This document shows positions 24,675-34,306 of a DNA stretch of 64,000 bases, piece after piece. The notes under the pieces are model-generated. The model was given only the letters and a program-made list of their open reading frames with translations, was not told the DNA's origin and made no database searches. The DNA lies in contig NZ_CP041203.1 of assembly GCF_008033115.1 (NCBI RefSeq), positions 124,001 to 188,000 of the forward strand, in the 5' to 3' direction. The position numbers and the translations under genes were made by a program. This stretch comes from Cellulomonas sp. Y8. Its GTDB lineage: Bacteria; Actinomycetota; Actinomycetes; Actinomycetales; Cellulomonadaceae. The first letter of the stretch is position 1. Every line of letters starts with the position of its first letter.

Positions 24675-26497
24675 CGCTGCGCGGCCGCCGAGGCGTCCGC
24701 GACCGGGGTCTCGGCGGGCGTGCCCTGGGGCGCGAGGTCGGACGCCTTCGGCTTCGCGTCGACGCCCGCCTCCTTGCGCTGCTGCGGGGTGATCGGGGCC
24801 GGGGCGCCGGTCAGCGGGTCGTAGCCGCCGCCCGACTTCGGGAACGCGATGACGTCGCGGATGGACTCCGAGCCGGTCAGCAGCGCCACGACGCGGTCCC
24901 AGCCGAGCGCGATGCCGCCGTGCGGCGGGGCGCCGAACTGGAAGGCGTCGAGCAGCCAGCCGAACTTCTCGCGGGCCTCCTCCTCGCCGATGCCCATGAC
25001 GGCGAAGACGCGCTCCTGGACGTCCCGGCGGTGGATACGGATCGAACCGCCGCCGATCTCGTTGCCGTTGCAGACGATGTCGTAGGCGTAGGCCAGGGCC
25101 TCGCCCGGGGACTCCTCGAAGCGGTCGACCCACTCCGGCGTCGGCGACGTGAAGGCGTGGTGCACGGCGGTCCACGCGCCCTCGCCGACGGCCACGTCGT
25201 CGTCCTCGCCGGTGGGCTTGAACAGCGGCGCGTCGACCACCCACACGAACGACCAGGCCGACTCGTCGATCAGGTCGGCGCGGCGGCCGATCTCCAGGCG
25301 CGCGGCGCCCAGCAGCGCACGCGCCTCGGCGGGCTTGCCGGCGGCGAAGAACACCGCGTCGCCCGGCTGCGCGCCGACGGCGGCCGCGAGGCCCTCGCGC
25401 TCGGCGTCGGTGATGTTCTTGGCGACCGGCCCGCCGAGGGTGCCGTCCCCGCCGACCGTGACGTACGCGAGGCCCTTGGCGCCGCGCTGCTTGGCCCACT
25501 CCTGCCAGGCGTCGAAGCCGCGGCGGGGCGTCGAGGCGCCGCCGGGCTGGACGACCGCACCGACGTAGGGCGCCTGGAACACCCGGAACGGGGTCTCGGT
25601 GAAGTACTCGGTGAGCTCGACCAGCTCCAGGCCGAACCGCAGGTCCGGCTTGTCGGTGCCGTACTTCGCCATCGCGTCGGCGTAGGTCATGCGCGCGATC
25701 GGGGTGGGGATCTCGTGGTCGATGAGGCCCCAGAGCGCGACGAGGATCTGCTCGCCGAGCGCGATGACGTCCTCCTGGTCGACGAACGACATCTCGACGT
25801 CGAGCTGGGTGAACTCCGGCTGCCGGTCGGCGCGGAAGTCCTCGTCCCGGTAGCAGCGGGCGATCTGGTAGTACCGCTCCATGCCGCCGACCATGAGCAG
25901 CTGCTTGAACAGCTGCGGCGACTGCGGCAGGGCGTACCAGGAGCCCGGCGCCAGGCGGGCCGGCACCAGGAAGTCGCGCGCGCCCTCGGGGGTCGAGTGG
26001 GTCAGCGTCGGGGTCTCGACCTCGACGAACTCGTGCGCCTCCAGAACGCGGCGCGCCGCCTGGCTGGCCCGGGACCGCATCCGCAGGGCCTTCGCGGGGG
26101 CGGGCCGGCGCAGGTCGAGGTAGCGGTAGCGCAGGCGCGCCTCCTCGCCCACCGGCTCGTCGAGGGAGGACGACACCTGGAACGGCAGCGGCGCGGACTC
26201 GTTGAGGACGACCACCTCCTCGGCGGTCACCTCGACCTCGCCCGTCGCCAGGTGCGCGTTCTCGTTGCCCTCCGGGCGGCGGCCGACCGTGCCGGTCACC
26301 TGGAGCACGTACTCGGCGCGCAGGCCGTGCGCGACGGCCTCGTCCCGGATGACGACCTGGGCGATGCCCGAGGCGTCCCGGAGGTCCACGAAGGCGACCC
26401 CACCGTGATCGCGCCGGCGATCCACCCACCCGGTCAGGGTGACGGTGGTGCCGATGTGCTCGGCCCGCAGCGAGCCGGCGGTGTGGGTGCGCAGCAC
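24671..26497 (-). CDS. aspS: Aspartyl-tRNA synthetase
   Basis: Charges tRNA-Asp, possibly also tRNA-Asn if the cell lacks asnS. The 608-residue product has the OB-fold anticodon domain ([20 protein letters not shown]), class II motif 1 around FVEVETPTL, motif 2 ([19 protein letters not shown]), the bacterial GAD insertion and motif 3 ([14 protein letters not shown]). The GTG at 26497 follows GAGAGGA and matches the family N terminus ([10 protein letters not shown]). It is coupled to the GNAT gene by GTGA. Confidence 0.97.
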   Translation of the reverse strand: MLRTHTAGSLRAEHIGTTVTLTGWVDRRRDHGGVAFVDLRDASGIAQVVIRDEAVAHGLRAEYVLQVTGTVGRRPEGNENAHLATGEVEVTAEEVVVLNESAPLPFQVSSSLDEPVGEEARLRYRYLDLRRPAPAKALRMRSRASQAARRVLEAHEFVEVETPTLTHSTPEGARDFLVPARLAPGSWYALPQSPQLFKQLLMVGGMERYYQIARCYRDEDFRADRQPEFTQLDVEMSFVDQEDVIALGEQILVALWGLIDHEIPTPIARMTYADAMAKYGTDKPDLRFGLELVELTEYFTETPFRVFQAPYVGAVVQPGGASTPRRGFDAWQEWAKQRGAKGLAYVTVGGDGTLGGPVAKNITDAEREGLAAAVGAQPGDAVFFAAGKPAEARALLGAARLEIGRRADLIDESAWSFVWVVDAPLFKPTGEDDDVAVGEGAWTAVHHAFTSPTPEWVDRFEESPGEALAYAYDIVCNGNEIGGGSIRIHRRDVQERVFAVMGIGEEEAREKFGWLLDAFQFGAPPHGGIALGWDRVVALLTGSESIRDVIAFPKSGGGYDPLTGAPAPITPQQRKEAGVDAKPKASDLAPQGTPAETPVADASAAAQR

Positions 26498-26715
26498 GAG
26501 GAGTCCTCTCCGGTGTCGGGGTGCTGCCCGTCCGAGCAGCCCGGCGAGTCTACTGCCGACCGACCCGGCGCCGTCGCGGGGATACTCCCTCGTGGGGCGC
26601 GGCGCCGTCCTCCCGGGCGCTCGTCGCGACCCCGGCCCGCCCGTGGCCGGGCCGCCGGCGGACCGGCTCGTCGCGGCCCTGGTCCGCCGGTGACCGGGCC
26701 GCCGGCGGACCGGCG

Positions 26716-27895
26716 TCAGAACAGCGCGGGCTGCACCGCCCCGAGCAGCGCCCCCGCCAGCGCGCCCTCGGGCGTCTCGGCGCCGCGCCCGCCCGCGGGC
26801 CGCACCCGCCAGGGCGGTGGCGTCGGCGCCCGGCCGCCGGTCCGCGCCGACGACCCCGCGCCCGCACCCCCGCCCGCACGCGCTCCCGCACCGGCGCCGG
26901 CACCCGCGCCGGCCGGGGACCCGGCGCCCTCGAGCGGCGCCGCGGACGGCCCGTGCAGCCCGTACCGGCGGCGCAGCGGCCGCACCCGCTCCGACAGCCA
27001 CCGGCGGTACTCCTCCGGCACGTAGGCGCCGTTCGCGTACAGCCGCCGGTAGTTCGGCACCAGCTCCGGCCGGTGCTCGGCGAGCCACTGCAGCATCAGC
27101 GGCCGCACCGGCCCGCGCAGGTGCAGCGGGATCGTCGTCACCCAGGACGCGCCGGCGTCGGCGAGGTCGCGGAACAGCCCGTCGAGGTGCGCCGTGGAGT
27201 CGGTGAGCCACGGCATGACCGGGGCCACCAGCACCCCGCACTCCAGCCCGGCCTCCCGCACGGCCCGGATCAGCCCGAGCCGGGCGCGCGGCGTCGGCGT
27301 GCCCGGCTCCATCGCCTGCTGCAGCGCCTCGTCGCCGATCGCGAGCGACACGGCCACGCTCACCCCGACCTCCCCCGCGGCCTCGGTCAGCAGCGGGATG
27401 TCCCGGCGCAGCAGGGTGCCCTTGGTGAGCAGCGACATCGGCGTGCCCGAGTGCGCGAGCGCGCCGATGATCCCGGGCATCAGCGCGTACCGCCCCTCGG
27501 CCCGCTGGTACGGGTCGGTGTTGGTCCCCAGCGCGACGTGCTCGTGCGTCCAGGACGGCCGGCGCAGCTCCGCGGTCAGCACGTCGACCACGTTGGTCTT
27601 CACGACGATCTGGGTCTGGAAGTCCTCGTCGGGGCCGAGGCCGAGGTACTCGTGCGTCGGACGGGCGAAGCAGTAGGTGCACGCGTGCAGACAGCCGCGC
27701 ATCGGGTTCACGGTCCACCGGAACGGCATCGCCGACGCCTCGGGCCACCTTGTTGAGGGCCGACTTCGCGTGCACCTCGTGGAAGGTCACGCCCGCGAAC
27801 TCCGGCGTGCGCACCGACCGCTGGTGACCCGCCAGCGCGAGGCCGGGCAGCGCCTGCGCCGCCTCCACCGCGATCCTCTGCCCGTCCCACCGCAT
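26716..27895 (-). pseudogene. Rv2578c-family radical SAM protein, frameshifted
   Basis: Radical S-adenosylmethionine protein related to spore photoproduct lyase (SplB-like); the M. tuberculosis homologue is Rv2578c. The ATG at 27895 begins [18 protein letters not shown] and reads well to HAKSALNKV. The frame then breaks near 27749. The rest ([17 protein letters not shown], then [11 protein letters not shown] with the CxxxCxxC iron-sulphur motif) runs in another frame to the stop at 26716. Removing one G from GTGGCCC restores a 392-residue protein with a Gly/Ala-rich tail. A perfect SOS box lies ten bases before the start. The downstream part could still be made from the internal ATG at 27729. 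Confidence 0.78.
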
Positions 27896-27904
27896 GACAC
27901 CGAT

Positions 27905-27920
27905 TCGAACACGTGTTCGA
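27905..27920. promoter_or_regulatory. SOS box (LexA operator)
   Basis: TCGAACACGTGTTCGA is a perfect 16-bp palindrome matching the actinobacterial/Bacillus LexA consensus TCGAAC-N4-GTTCGA. It starts ten bases before the radical SAM gene, so LexA bound here would block that promoter; tspO diverges 148 bases away. Confidence 0.85.
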
Positions 27921-28067
27921 CATCCGCGCAAGCACCGGGTCCACCGGCCTGGGGACGGGCGGGAGCGGCACGCCGGAACGGGGCCCTGCGATGCCGGACC
28001 GCAGCAGGAAACTCAGCATGCTGGCCTTCCGGTTGCCGACCCGGCGCCGCCGACGCACCGTGGAGGC

Positions 28068-28631
28068 ATGACCTCCGCGAACCCGGCCCAGCCCGCCCCG
28101 AGCCACCCCGCCCGCCGCGACGCAGCCGGCGCGGGCGGCGGCACCGCCGCAGGCGCCGGCCCCGCCACCCGAGGCTGGCCCGTCCTCGTCGGCCTGCTGC
28201 TGCTCAACGCCGTCGTCGCCTTCGGCGGCAGCCTCGCGTCGACGTCCGGCGTCGACGGCTGGTACGCCGACGCCGACAAGCCCGCGTGGACGCCGCCGAA
28301 CTGGGTGTTCGGCCCGGTCTGGACGGTGCTCTACGTGGTGATGGCGGTGGCCGCCTGGCTGATCTGGCGGCGGCACGGCCGCGCGGCCACCACGGCCCTC
28401 GTCCTGTACGGCGTCCAGCTCGCGCTGAACGCCGCGTGGACGCCCGTGTTCTTCGGGGCGGAGCAGCTGGGCCTGGGTCTGGCGATCATCCTCGCCCTCG
28501 AGGTGGCGCTGGTCGCGACGATCGTCGCGTTCCACCGCCTGACCCCGTGGGTCGCCTGGCTGCTCGGTCCGTACCTGACGTGGGTGCTCTACGCCACGAC
28601 GCTGAACGCGGGCCTCGCCGCCCTGGCATGA
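28068..28631 (+). CDS. tspO: TspO/MBR family protein
   Basis: A five-helix membrane protein of the translocator/peripheral benzodiazepine receptor family, which binds porphyrins and is tied to oxidative or energy stress. The 187-residue product has a disordered Ala/Pro-rich N terminus, then the family pattern DADKPAWTPPNWVFGPVW and LNAAWTPVFFG. The ATG at 28068 has GGAGG very close (one base), which leaves the true start uncertain. It diverges from the SOS-boxed radical SAM gene and converges with hisS, 16 bases apart. Confidence 0.9.
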   Translation: MTSANPAQPAPSHPARRDAAGAGGGTAAGAGPATRGWPVLVGLLLLNAVVAFGGSLASTSGVDGWYADADKPAWTPPNWVFGPVWTVLYVVMAVAAWLIWRRHGRAATTALVLYGVQLALNAAWTPVFFGAEQLGLGLAIILALEVALVATIVAFHRLTPWVAWLLGPYLTWVLYATTLNAGLAALA

Positions 28632-28647
28632 GGCCCGCGCCCGGGGG

Positions 28648-30012
28648 TCAGCCCTCCGCGGGGACCACCCGCGGCCACAGGTCCTCCATGGGCGGCGCCC
28701 AGGCCGCGGCGTCGGCGTCGACCTGCTCGCCCGACCGGATGTCCTTCACCTGGTCCGCGGCGCCGTCCTCGCCCGGGAACCAGACGAACGGGATCCCCCG
28801 TCGGTCGGCGTGCTTGATCTGCTTGCCGAACTTCGCGGCCGTCGGGGCGACCTCGACCGGCACGCCCCGGGCCCGCAGCGCGGTGGCGACCGCGTCCGAC
28901 GCCGGCCGGCTCTCCTCCGACGTCACGGCGACCAGCACCGCCGCCGGCACGCCGCGGGTCGCGCGGACCAGGCCGCCCGACAGCAGCCGGGACACCAACC
29001 GCGACACGCCGATCGACAGCCCGACGCCCGGGTAGGTCTGCTTGCCGTCCGAGGCGAGCGTGTCGTACCGCCCGCCGGAGCAGATCGAGCCGAGCTGCTC
29101 GTGGCCGACCAGCACCGTCTCGTAGACCGACCCGGTGTAGTAGTCCAGCCCGCGGGCGATCTTGAGGTCGGCGACGACGACGCCCGGGGCGCGCACGGCG
29201 GCGGCCTCGATCAGCTGCCGCAGCTCGCCCAGGCCCTGCTCCATGAGCTCCGACACGATCCCGTGCTGCGCGGCCAGCACGCGCACCCGGTCGACGACGC
29301 CGGCGTCGCCGCCGGAGATCGCCGCGAGGTCGAGGCACGCCTGCGCCTGCTCGGGCGTCGCGCCGGTCTCGGCGACCAGCAGCCCGGCGACCTTCTCCGG
29401 GCCGATCTTGTCGAGCTTGTCGATGCTGCGCAGCACGCCCTCGACGTCGTCGAGACCGAGCCCGCGGTAGAAGCCCTCGGCCACCCGGCGGTTGTTGACG
29501 AGGATGCGCACCGGCGGCACGCCGATGTCACGCAGCGCGCCGAGCGCCTCCGCCATGACCAGCGGCAGGTCGACCTCGTAGTGGTACGGGAGGTCGCCCG
29601 CGCCGACGACGTCGATGTCCGCCTGCACGAACTCGCGGAACCGGCCGTCCTGGGGGCGCTCGCCGCGCCACACCTTCTGGATCTGGTAGCGCTGGAACGG
29701 GAACGCGAGGTGCCCGGCGTTCTCCAGCACGTAGCGCGCGAACGGCACCGTGAGGTCGAAGTGCAGGCCGAGCTGCCCGGAGCGGTCCTGCTCGGCGTCG
29801 GCGTCCTCCTGCAGCCGGCGCAGGACGTACACCTCCTTGGAGGTCTCGCCCTTGCGCAGCAGCTGGTCGAGCGGCTCGACCGCCCGGGTCTCGATCCCGG
29901 CGAACCCGTGCAGCTCGAAGGTGCGCCGCAGCGTGTCGAGCACGTGCTGCTCGACCACGCGGCCGTCGGGGAGCCACTCGGGGAAGCCGGAGAGAGGAGT
30001 CGGTCGTGCCAT
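28648..30012 (-). CDS. hisS: Histidyl-tRNA synthetase
   Basis: Charges tRNA-His. The 454-residue class II synthetase starts MARPTPLSGFPEWLPDGR, and has the motif 2 region with FRQYQI-like RYQIQKVWRGERPQDGRFREF, the histidine-specific GLDYYTGSVYE, and a C-terminal anticodon domain. Normal length. It follows the MBL hydrolase gene by five bases, so the two likely share a transcript. Confidence 0.96.
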   Translation of the reverse strand: MARPTPLSGFPEWLPDGRVVEQHVLDTLRRTFELHGFAGIETRAVEPLDQLLRKGETSKEVYVLRRLQEDADAEQDRSGQLGLHFDLTVPFARYVLENAGHLAFPFQRYQIQKVWRGERPQDGRFREFVQADIDVVGAGDLPYHYEVDLPLVMAEALGALRDIGVPPVRILVNNRRVAEGFYRGLGLDDVEGVLRSIDKLDKIGPEKVAGLLVAETGATPEQAQACLDLAAISGGDAGVVDRVRVLAAQHGIVSELMEQGLGELRQLIEAAAVRAPGVVVADLKIARGLDYYTGSVYETVLVGHEQLGSICSGGRYDTLASDGKQTYPGVGLSIGVSRLVSRLLSGGLVRATRGVPAAVLVAVTSEESRPASDAVATALRARGVPVEVAPTAAKFGKQIKHADRRGIPFVWFPGEDGAADQVKDIRSGEQVDADAAAWAPPMEDLWPRVVPAEG

Positions 30013-30017
30013 GCGGG

Positions 30018-30767
30018 TCAGTTTGCCAGGTACGGGTTGGTGGCCAGCTCCGCGTCCACCCGCGTGGCGGGCCCGTGGCCGGGCAGGACGTGCGTCTCCG
30101 CCGGCAGGGCGCCGACGACGTCGCGCAGGGTGGCCGCCATCGCGACCGGGTCGCCCCCGGGGAGGTCGGTGCGGCCGACCGACCCCGCGAACAGCACGTC
30201 GCCGGTGAACGCGACCCGGTCGTCGCCCGCGGCGAGCAGGTAGAGGGTCGAGCCCTCGGTGTGGCCGGGGGCGTGCCGGGCGACCAGGCTCACCGAACCG
30301 AGGTGGAGCTCGACGTCCGGGGTCCGGCCGGTGCCGCCACCGGAACCGCCGGCGTCGTCACCCGCTCCCCCGAACGGCGCCACCAGCGCCGGGTCGACCC
30401 TGCCGAAGGTCGCCGGGTCCAGCCCCGCCGCCGCGGCCGCCGACCGCAGCGCGCCCGCCACGCCGGGGTCGGCCGCCGCGCCGAGACCCAGCGTGCCGAG
30501 CGGGTCGGCCAGCCGGTACGCGTCCCGGGCGTGCAGCCGGAGCGGCACGCCCGCCTCGGCGGCGAGCACGCCGGCGTCCGCCACGTGGTCCGCGTGCCCG
30601 TGCGTCGCGACGACCCCGGCGACGCGCAGCCCGTGCTCGGCGACCGTGCGCCGCACCGCGTCCGCCACGCCGCCGCCGGGGTCCACGACCACGCAGTCCC
30701 CGTCGTCGGCCGCCACCACGTAGCAGGCCGCGGCGAAGACGGGGGCGGTCAGTCCGAGGATGCGCAC
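30018..30767 (-). CDS. Metallo-beta-lactamase fold hydrolase (glyoxalase II-like)
   Basis: A 249-residue hydrolase with the zinc motif THGHADHV near residue 57, a second His in RHAPGHTEGS, an Asp in FTGDVLFAGSVG and a final His in LPGHGPATR. It is probably a glyoxalase II-type thioesterase or a related enzyme; the substrate is unknown. The M. tuberculosis homologue Rv2581c also sits next to hisS. The GTG at 30767 follows a TAGCGT -10 by six bases, indicating a leaderless start. Confidence 0.88.
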   Translation of the reverse strand: MRILGLTAPVFAAACYVVAADDGDCVVVDPGGGVADAVRRTVAEHGLRVAGVVATHGHADHVADAGVLAAEAGVPLRLHARDAYRLADPLGTLGLGAAADPGVAGALRSAAAAAGLDPATFGRVDPALVAPFGGAGDDAGGSGGGTGRTPDVELHLGSVSLVARHAPGHTEGSTLYLLAAGDDRVAFTGDVLFAGSVGRTDLPGGDPVAMAATLRDVVGALPAETHVLPGHGPATRVDAELATNPYLAN

Positions 30768-30773
30768 CCGGCC

Positions 30774-30779
30774 ACGCTA
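30774..30779 (-). promoter_or_regulatory. Leaderless-type -10 before the MBL hydrolase/hisS unit
   Basis: TAGCGT on the minus strand ends six bases before the GTG at 30767; no ribosome binding site is present. It would drive the hydrolase and hisS. Confidence 0.5.
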
Positions 30780-30857
30780 GCGGCGCCCGCGGGACCCCCG
30801 GCACGCACGCGCGGCGCGCGCGCGGCGCGCGCGTCACCCGCGCGACCACCGGCTGCC

Positions 30858-30863
30858 TAGACT
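30858..30863 (+). promoter_or_regulatory. Probable -10 for the cyclophilin/DUF349 unit
   Basis: TAGACT in CTGCCTAGACTGTCC is a good housekeeping -10 about 70 bases before the cyclophilin start. A short GC hairpin (GCGCGGGC/GCCCGCGC) lies in the leader. No clear -35 is seen. Confidence 0.4.
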
Positions 30864-30934
30864 GTCCGGCGGGCGCGGGCGCTCTGAGTGCCCGCGCTCG
30901 GGGGACCCGCCGACGCCGAGACCGAGGAGAGTGC

Positions 30935-31720
30935 GTGCCGTCCAGCAAGCGCGAGCGCGAGTACGAGCGCCGCCGGTACGAGAAGTGGCAGCAGCGCCAG
31001 GTGCAGAAGCACGCCCGCAAGCGGCGGCAGCAGATCGTCGCCGGCGCGGTCGTCGGCGTGCTCGTGCTCGGCGTGGGCATCACCGCCGCGCTCCTCGCCA
31101 CCGGCGGGGACGACGACACCACCGCGGGCTCCGGCGCCACCGACGCCCCCACGGCCACGCAGACCACCGCCGCCGAGCGCCTCGGCAACGGCGGCGTGCT
31201 GCCCGACGCCGCGCTCGCCGAGGGCCGCGCCTGGACGGGCACGATCACGACCAGCCAGGGCGAGATCGGCGTCGAGCTGGACGGCGCGGCCGCCCCGCAG
31301 GCGGTCGCGAACTTCGTGACGCTGGCGCAGGAGGGCTACTTCGACGGCACCGACTGCCACCGGCTCACCACCAGCGGCATCTACGTGCTGCAGTGCGGCG
31401 ACCCGACCGGTACCGGCACGGGCAGCCCCGGCTACGCGTTCGGCCCGATCGAGAACGCCCCCGCCGACGACGTCTACCCGGCCGGCACCATCGCGATGGC
31501 CCGCCAGGGCGGCAACGGCGAGTCGATGGGCAGCCAGTTCTTCCTCGTGTACGAGGACTCGACCATCCCGGCGGACGCCGCCGGGGGCTACACCGTGTTC
31601 GGCCGCATCACGTCGGGCCTCGACGTCGTGCAGGCAGTCGCTGACGCGGGCGTGAGCGGCGGTGCCTCGGACGGCACCCCGGCCACCCCCGTCACCATCG
31701 AGGGAGTGGAGACCCAGTGA
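30935..31720 (+). CDS. Membrane-anchored peptidyl-prolyl cis-trans isomerase (cyclophilin)
   Basis: A 261-residue protein: charged cytoplasmic N terminus (about 35 residues), one membrane helix (QIVAGAVVGVLVLGVGITAALLA), a Thr/Ala linker, then a cyclophilin domain with AVANFVTLAQEGYFDGTDCHR and GSQFFLVYEDS. It would help fold exported proteins on the outer face. The homologue Rv2582 (ppiB) has the same neighbours in mycobacteria. The GTG at 30935 has GAGGAGA upstream. The stop overlaps the DUF349 gene start by GTGA. Confidence 0.92.
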   Translation: MPSSKREREYERRRYEKWQQRQVQKHARKRRQQIVAGAVVGVLVLGVGITAALLATGGDDDTTAGSGATDAPTATQTTAAERLGNGGVLPDAALAEGRAWTGTITTSQGEIGVELDGAAAPQAVANFVTLAQEGYFDGTDCHRLTTSGIYVLQCGDPTGTGTGSPGYAFGPIENAPADDVYPAGTIAMARQGGNGESMGSQFFLVYEDSTIPADAAGGYTVFGRITSGLDVVQAVADAGVSGGASDGTPATPVTIEGVETQ

Positions 31721-33543
31721 CCGAGACGCCCGACGAGCAGCAGCGCGCCCAGGACAGCGACGAGGCCGCCGTGGCCGCGACGCCCGCGGTCGGCGAGGCC
31801 GAGGTCCCCGCGACCGAGGCCCCCGCGGCCGACGACGCGCAGGTCCCCGCGACCGAGGTCCCCACGGCCGACGACGCCGAGGCCCCCGCGGCCGAGGAGC
31901 ACCCGGCGGAGGACGCCCCCGCGGCGGCCGAGCAGGCCGCTCCCGCCGACGAGGACGCCGGGTCGATCGAGGAGCCGGCCGCTCCCGCCGACGAGGACGG
32001 CGCGCCGGAGGCCGCCGAGGCCGAGGCCGCCGTGGAGCCCGAGGCCGCCGAGACCGAGGCCCCGGAGGCGCAGGACGCCGAGCCTGCGGCCGAGCCGGCC
32101 CCCGCCGCGGCCGCGCCGACCCCCGCGACCGCCCCGCGGCCGAGCGCCCCGAAGCCCAGCGCCATGCGCCCCCGCCCGCGCCCGAGCGCCCCGTCGGCCC
32201 CGGCCGGCGCGGCCGCGTCCGGCGAGGCCCCGGCCGCCCCCGCGACCCCCGTGGTCCCGGTGCCGGTGGCCGACGACTCGGCGGAGGCGGCCGCCGCGGC
32301 CGGCTTCGGCCGGGTCGACGAGGAGGGCACCGTCTACGTCCGCGAGGCCGCGGGCGAGCGCGTCGTGGGCCAGTTCCCCGGCGCGTCGGCCGACGAGGCG
32401 CTGGCGCTGTACGTGCGCCGGTTCCTCGACCTGCAGGCGAAGGTCGCGCTGTTCGAGGCGCGGCTCACCGCGACGGACCTCGCGGTCAAGGAGATCGACC
32501 AGACGCTCACGCGCCTGACCGAGGAGACCGCCGAGCCGGCCGCCGTCGGCGATCTGGACGGTCTGCGCGCCCGCCTGGACGGGCTGCGCGCGGCTGCCGC
32601 CGAGCGTCGCGCGGCGGTCGAGGCCGAGCGGTCCGCCGCCCGCCAGGCCGCGCTGGAGGCCCGCACGCAGATCGTCGAGCGCGCGGAGAAGATCGCCACG
32701 ACCGACCCTGCGCGCATGCAGTGGCGTCCGGCGGGCGAGCAGCTCCGGGCCCTGCTCGAGGAGTGGAAGGAGGCGCAGCGCTCCGGCCCGCGCGTCGACC
32801 GCACCTCCGAGGAGGCGCTCTGGAAGCGGTTCAGCCACGCGCGCACGACGTTCGACCGCGAGCGTCGGCACTACTTCGCCGAGCTGGAGTCCCGGAACGC
32901 CGGGGCGAAGGCCGCGAAGGAGGAGATCGTCCGCGAGGCCGAGCGCCTGTCCTCCAGCACCGAGTGGGGCCCGACCGCCGGCGCGTACCGCGACCTCATG
33001 GCGCGGTGGAAGGCCGCCGGCCGCGCGAGCCGGTCGGACGACGACGCGCTGTGGGCCCGGTTCCGCGCCGCGCAGGACACGTTCTTCCACGCCCGTGACG
33101 AGCTCAACGCCGCCACGGACCGGGAGTACGGCGCGAACCTGGAGGTCAAGGAGGCGCTGCTGGTCGAGGCCGAGGCGATCGACCCGGCGAAGGGGCTCGG
33201 CCAGGCCAAGGCCGCGCTGCGCTCGATCCAGGACCGCTGGGAGGCCGCGGGCAAGGTGCCGCGCGGCGACATCCAGCGCGTCGAGGGCCGGCTGCGCGCC
33301 GTCGAGGCGAAGGTCCGCGACGCCGACCAGGCCGAGTGGCGCCGCACGAACCCCGAGACCCGCGCGCGGGCCGAGGGTGCGCTCGCGCAGCTCGAGAACG
33401 CGATCGCGCAGCTCGAGGCCGACCTGGCGAAGGCCCAGGCCGGGGGCGACGCCCGCAAGGTCGCCGACGCGCAGGCCGCGCTCGACGCCCGCCGGTCCTG
33501 GCTGGAGCAGGTGCAGCGGGCCGCGGACGAGTCCCGGGGCTGA
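31717..33543 (+). CDS. DUF349 domain protein
   Basis: A 608-residue protein. The first 190 residues are a low-complexity, strongly acidic Ala/Pro/Glu/Asp stretch, probably disordered. The remainder holds several DUF349 helical repeats, each with a WK or RW pair (EEWKEAQRS, ARWKAAGRA, DRWEAAGKV) in coiled-coil context. Function is unknown; the family is widespread in actinobacteria next to relA and the cyclophilin gene. The N-terminal composition is unlike its neighbours but the codon pattern is the same. Confidence 0.88.
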   Translation: MTETPDEQQRAQDSDEAAVAATPAVGEAEVPATEAPAADDAQVPATEVPTADDAEAPAAEEHPAEDAPAAAEQAAPADEDAGSIEEPAAPADEDGAPEAAEAEAAVEPEAAETEAPEAQDAEPAAEPAPAAAAPTPATAPRPSAPKPSAMRPRPRPSAPSAPAGAAASGEAPAAPATPVVPVPVADDSAEAAAAAGFGRVDEEGTVYVREAAGERVVGQFPGASADEALALYVRRFLDLQAKVALFEARLTATDLAVKEIDQTLTRLTEETAEPAAVGDLDGLRARLDGLRAAAAERRAAVEAERSAARQAALEARTQIVERAEKIATTDPARMQWRPAGEQLRALLEEWKEAQRSGPRVDRTSEEALWKRFSHARTTFDRERRHYFAELESRNAGAKAAKEEIVREAERLSSSTEWGPTAGAYRDLMARWKAAGRASRSDDDALWARFRAAQDTFFHARDELNAATDREYGANLEVKEALLVEAEAIDPAKGLGQAKAALRSIQDRWEAAGKVPRGDIQRVEGRLRAVEAKVRDADQAEWRRTNPETRARAEGALAQLENAIAQLEADLAKAQAGGDARKVADAQAALDARRSWLEQVQRAADESRG

Positions 33544-33610
33544 CGCCCGTCCACAGCCGGTGCCGGTCGCCCCTCGCCACGCGCGGGGGTCGACCGGCAT
33601 CGTGCTGCGG

Positions 33611-34306
33611 GTGACGTCCCGACCGGCTCCCCCGCCCGACCACGCCCAGCCCGGCCACGCCCCGCCCGGCCACCCCCCGCCCGCACCGCGCACCGCCGCC
33701 CGGCTGCCGTCCACCCCCCTCGTCCGCCCCGGCGACGTCGGTCCGGTCGCCTGGCACCTGCTGCTGCGCGACGGGCAGCTCGTGCCGCTGCGCGAGGACG
33801 TCGCCCTGCCCGCCGACGTGCGCCCGACGCCGGCGCTGCGGGCCGCGGCCCTGGCACCGCTCGTCCCCGCGCGGTGCGCCGTCGCGCGGGCCGCGGCGGT
33901 CTGGGTGCACGTCGGCGGCACCCCGCCCGGGAGGGTCGACGTCGTCGCACCTCCCGGCGCCCGCGTCCCCGACCCGGCTCCGGGCCGGACGGGCGCGACA
34001 GCGAGCCTGCCGGACGCCGACGTCGTGCTGCTCGGCGGCGTGCGCGTGACGACGCCGCGCCGCACGGCCGTCGACCTGCTGAGCCAGGACCCGCCGGGGC
34101 TGGCGCTCCCGCTCGTCGCGCGGCTGGGCGCGGCGGGCGTCGACGCGGCGCGGGTGCGCGCCGACGTCGCGGCGGCGTCCGGGCGGCGCGGGGTGCGGGC
34201 CGCGGCGGCGCTGCTCCCGGCGCTGGAGGACGCCGTCGCCGGCGCCGACCGGACCGCCGGTGCCGCTACGCGTCGACGGCCGGCTGCTCCGCCTTGGCGC
34301 CCGTGA
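33611..34306 (+). CDS. Conserved hypothetical protein, AbiEi/transcription-regulator-like
   Basis: A 231-residue protein of unknown function. After a Pro-rich start come [18 protein letters not shown], then [17 protein letters not shown] and [17 protein letters not shown], a pattern reminiscent of AbiEi-type antitoxins and related winged-helix proteins. No partner toxin gene is present, so a toxin-antitoxin role is doubtful. The start is uncertain (GTG at 33602 or 33611; neither has a good ribosome site). Its end overlaps the convergent relA gene by 41 bases. Confidence 0.6.
   Translation: MTSRPAPPPDHAQPGHAPPGHPPPAPRTAARLPSTPLVRPGDVGPVAWHLLLRDGQLVPLREDVALPADVRPTPALRAAALAPLVPARCAVARAAAVWVHVGGTPPGRVDVVAPPGARVPDPAPGRTGATASLPDADVVLLGGVRVTTPRRTAVDLLSQDPPGLALPLVARLGAAGVDAARVRADVAAASGRRGVRAAAALLPALEDAVAGADRTAGAATRRRPAAPPWRP

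Noticed and set aside
21192..26429. Extension of the rarA frame upstream to a protein of over 2000 residues
   Set aside because: The rarA start at 21191 has its own -10, and the upstream part runs antisense through the MMPL gene and off-frame through others.
33611..34306. Type IV toxin-antitoxin system
   Set aside because: Only a loosely AbiEi-like protein is present and no nucleotidyltransferase toxin gene follows.
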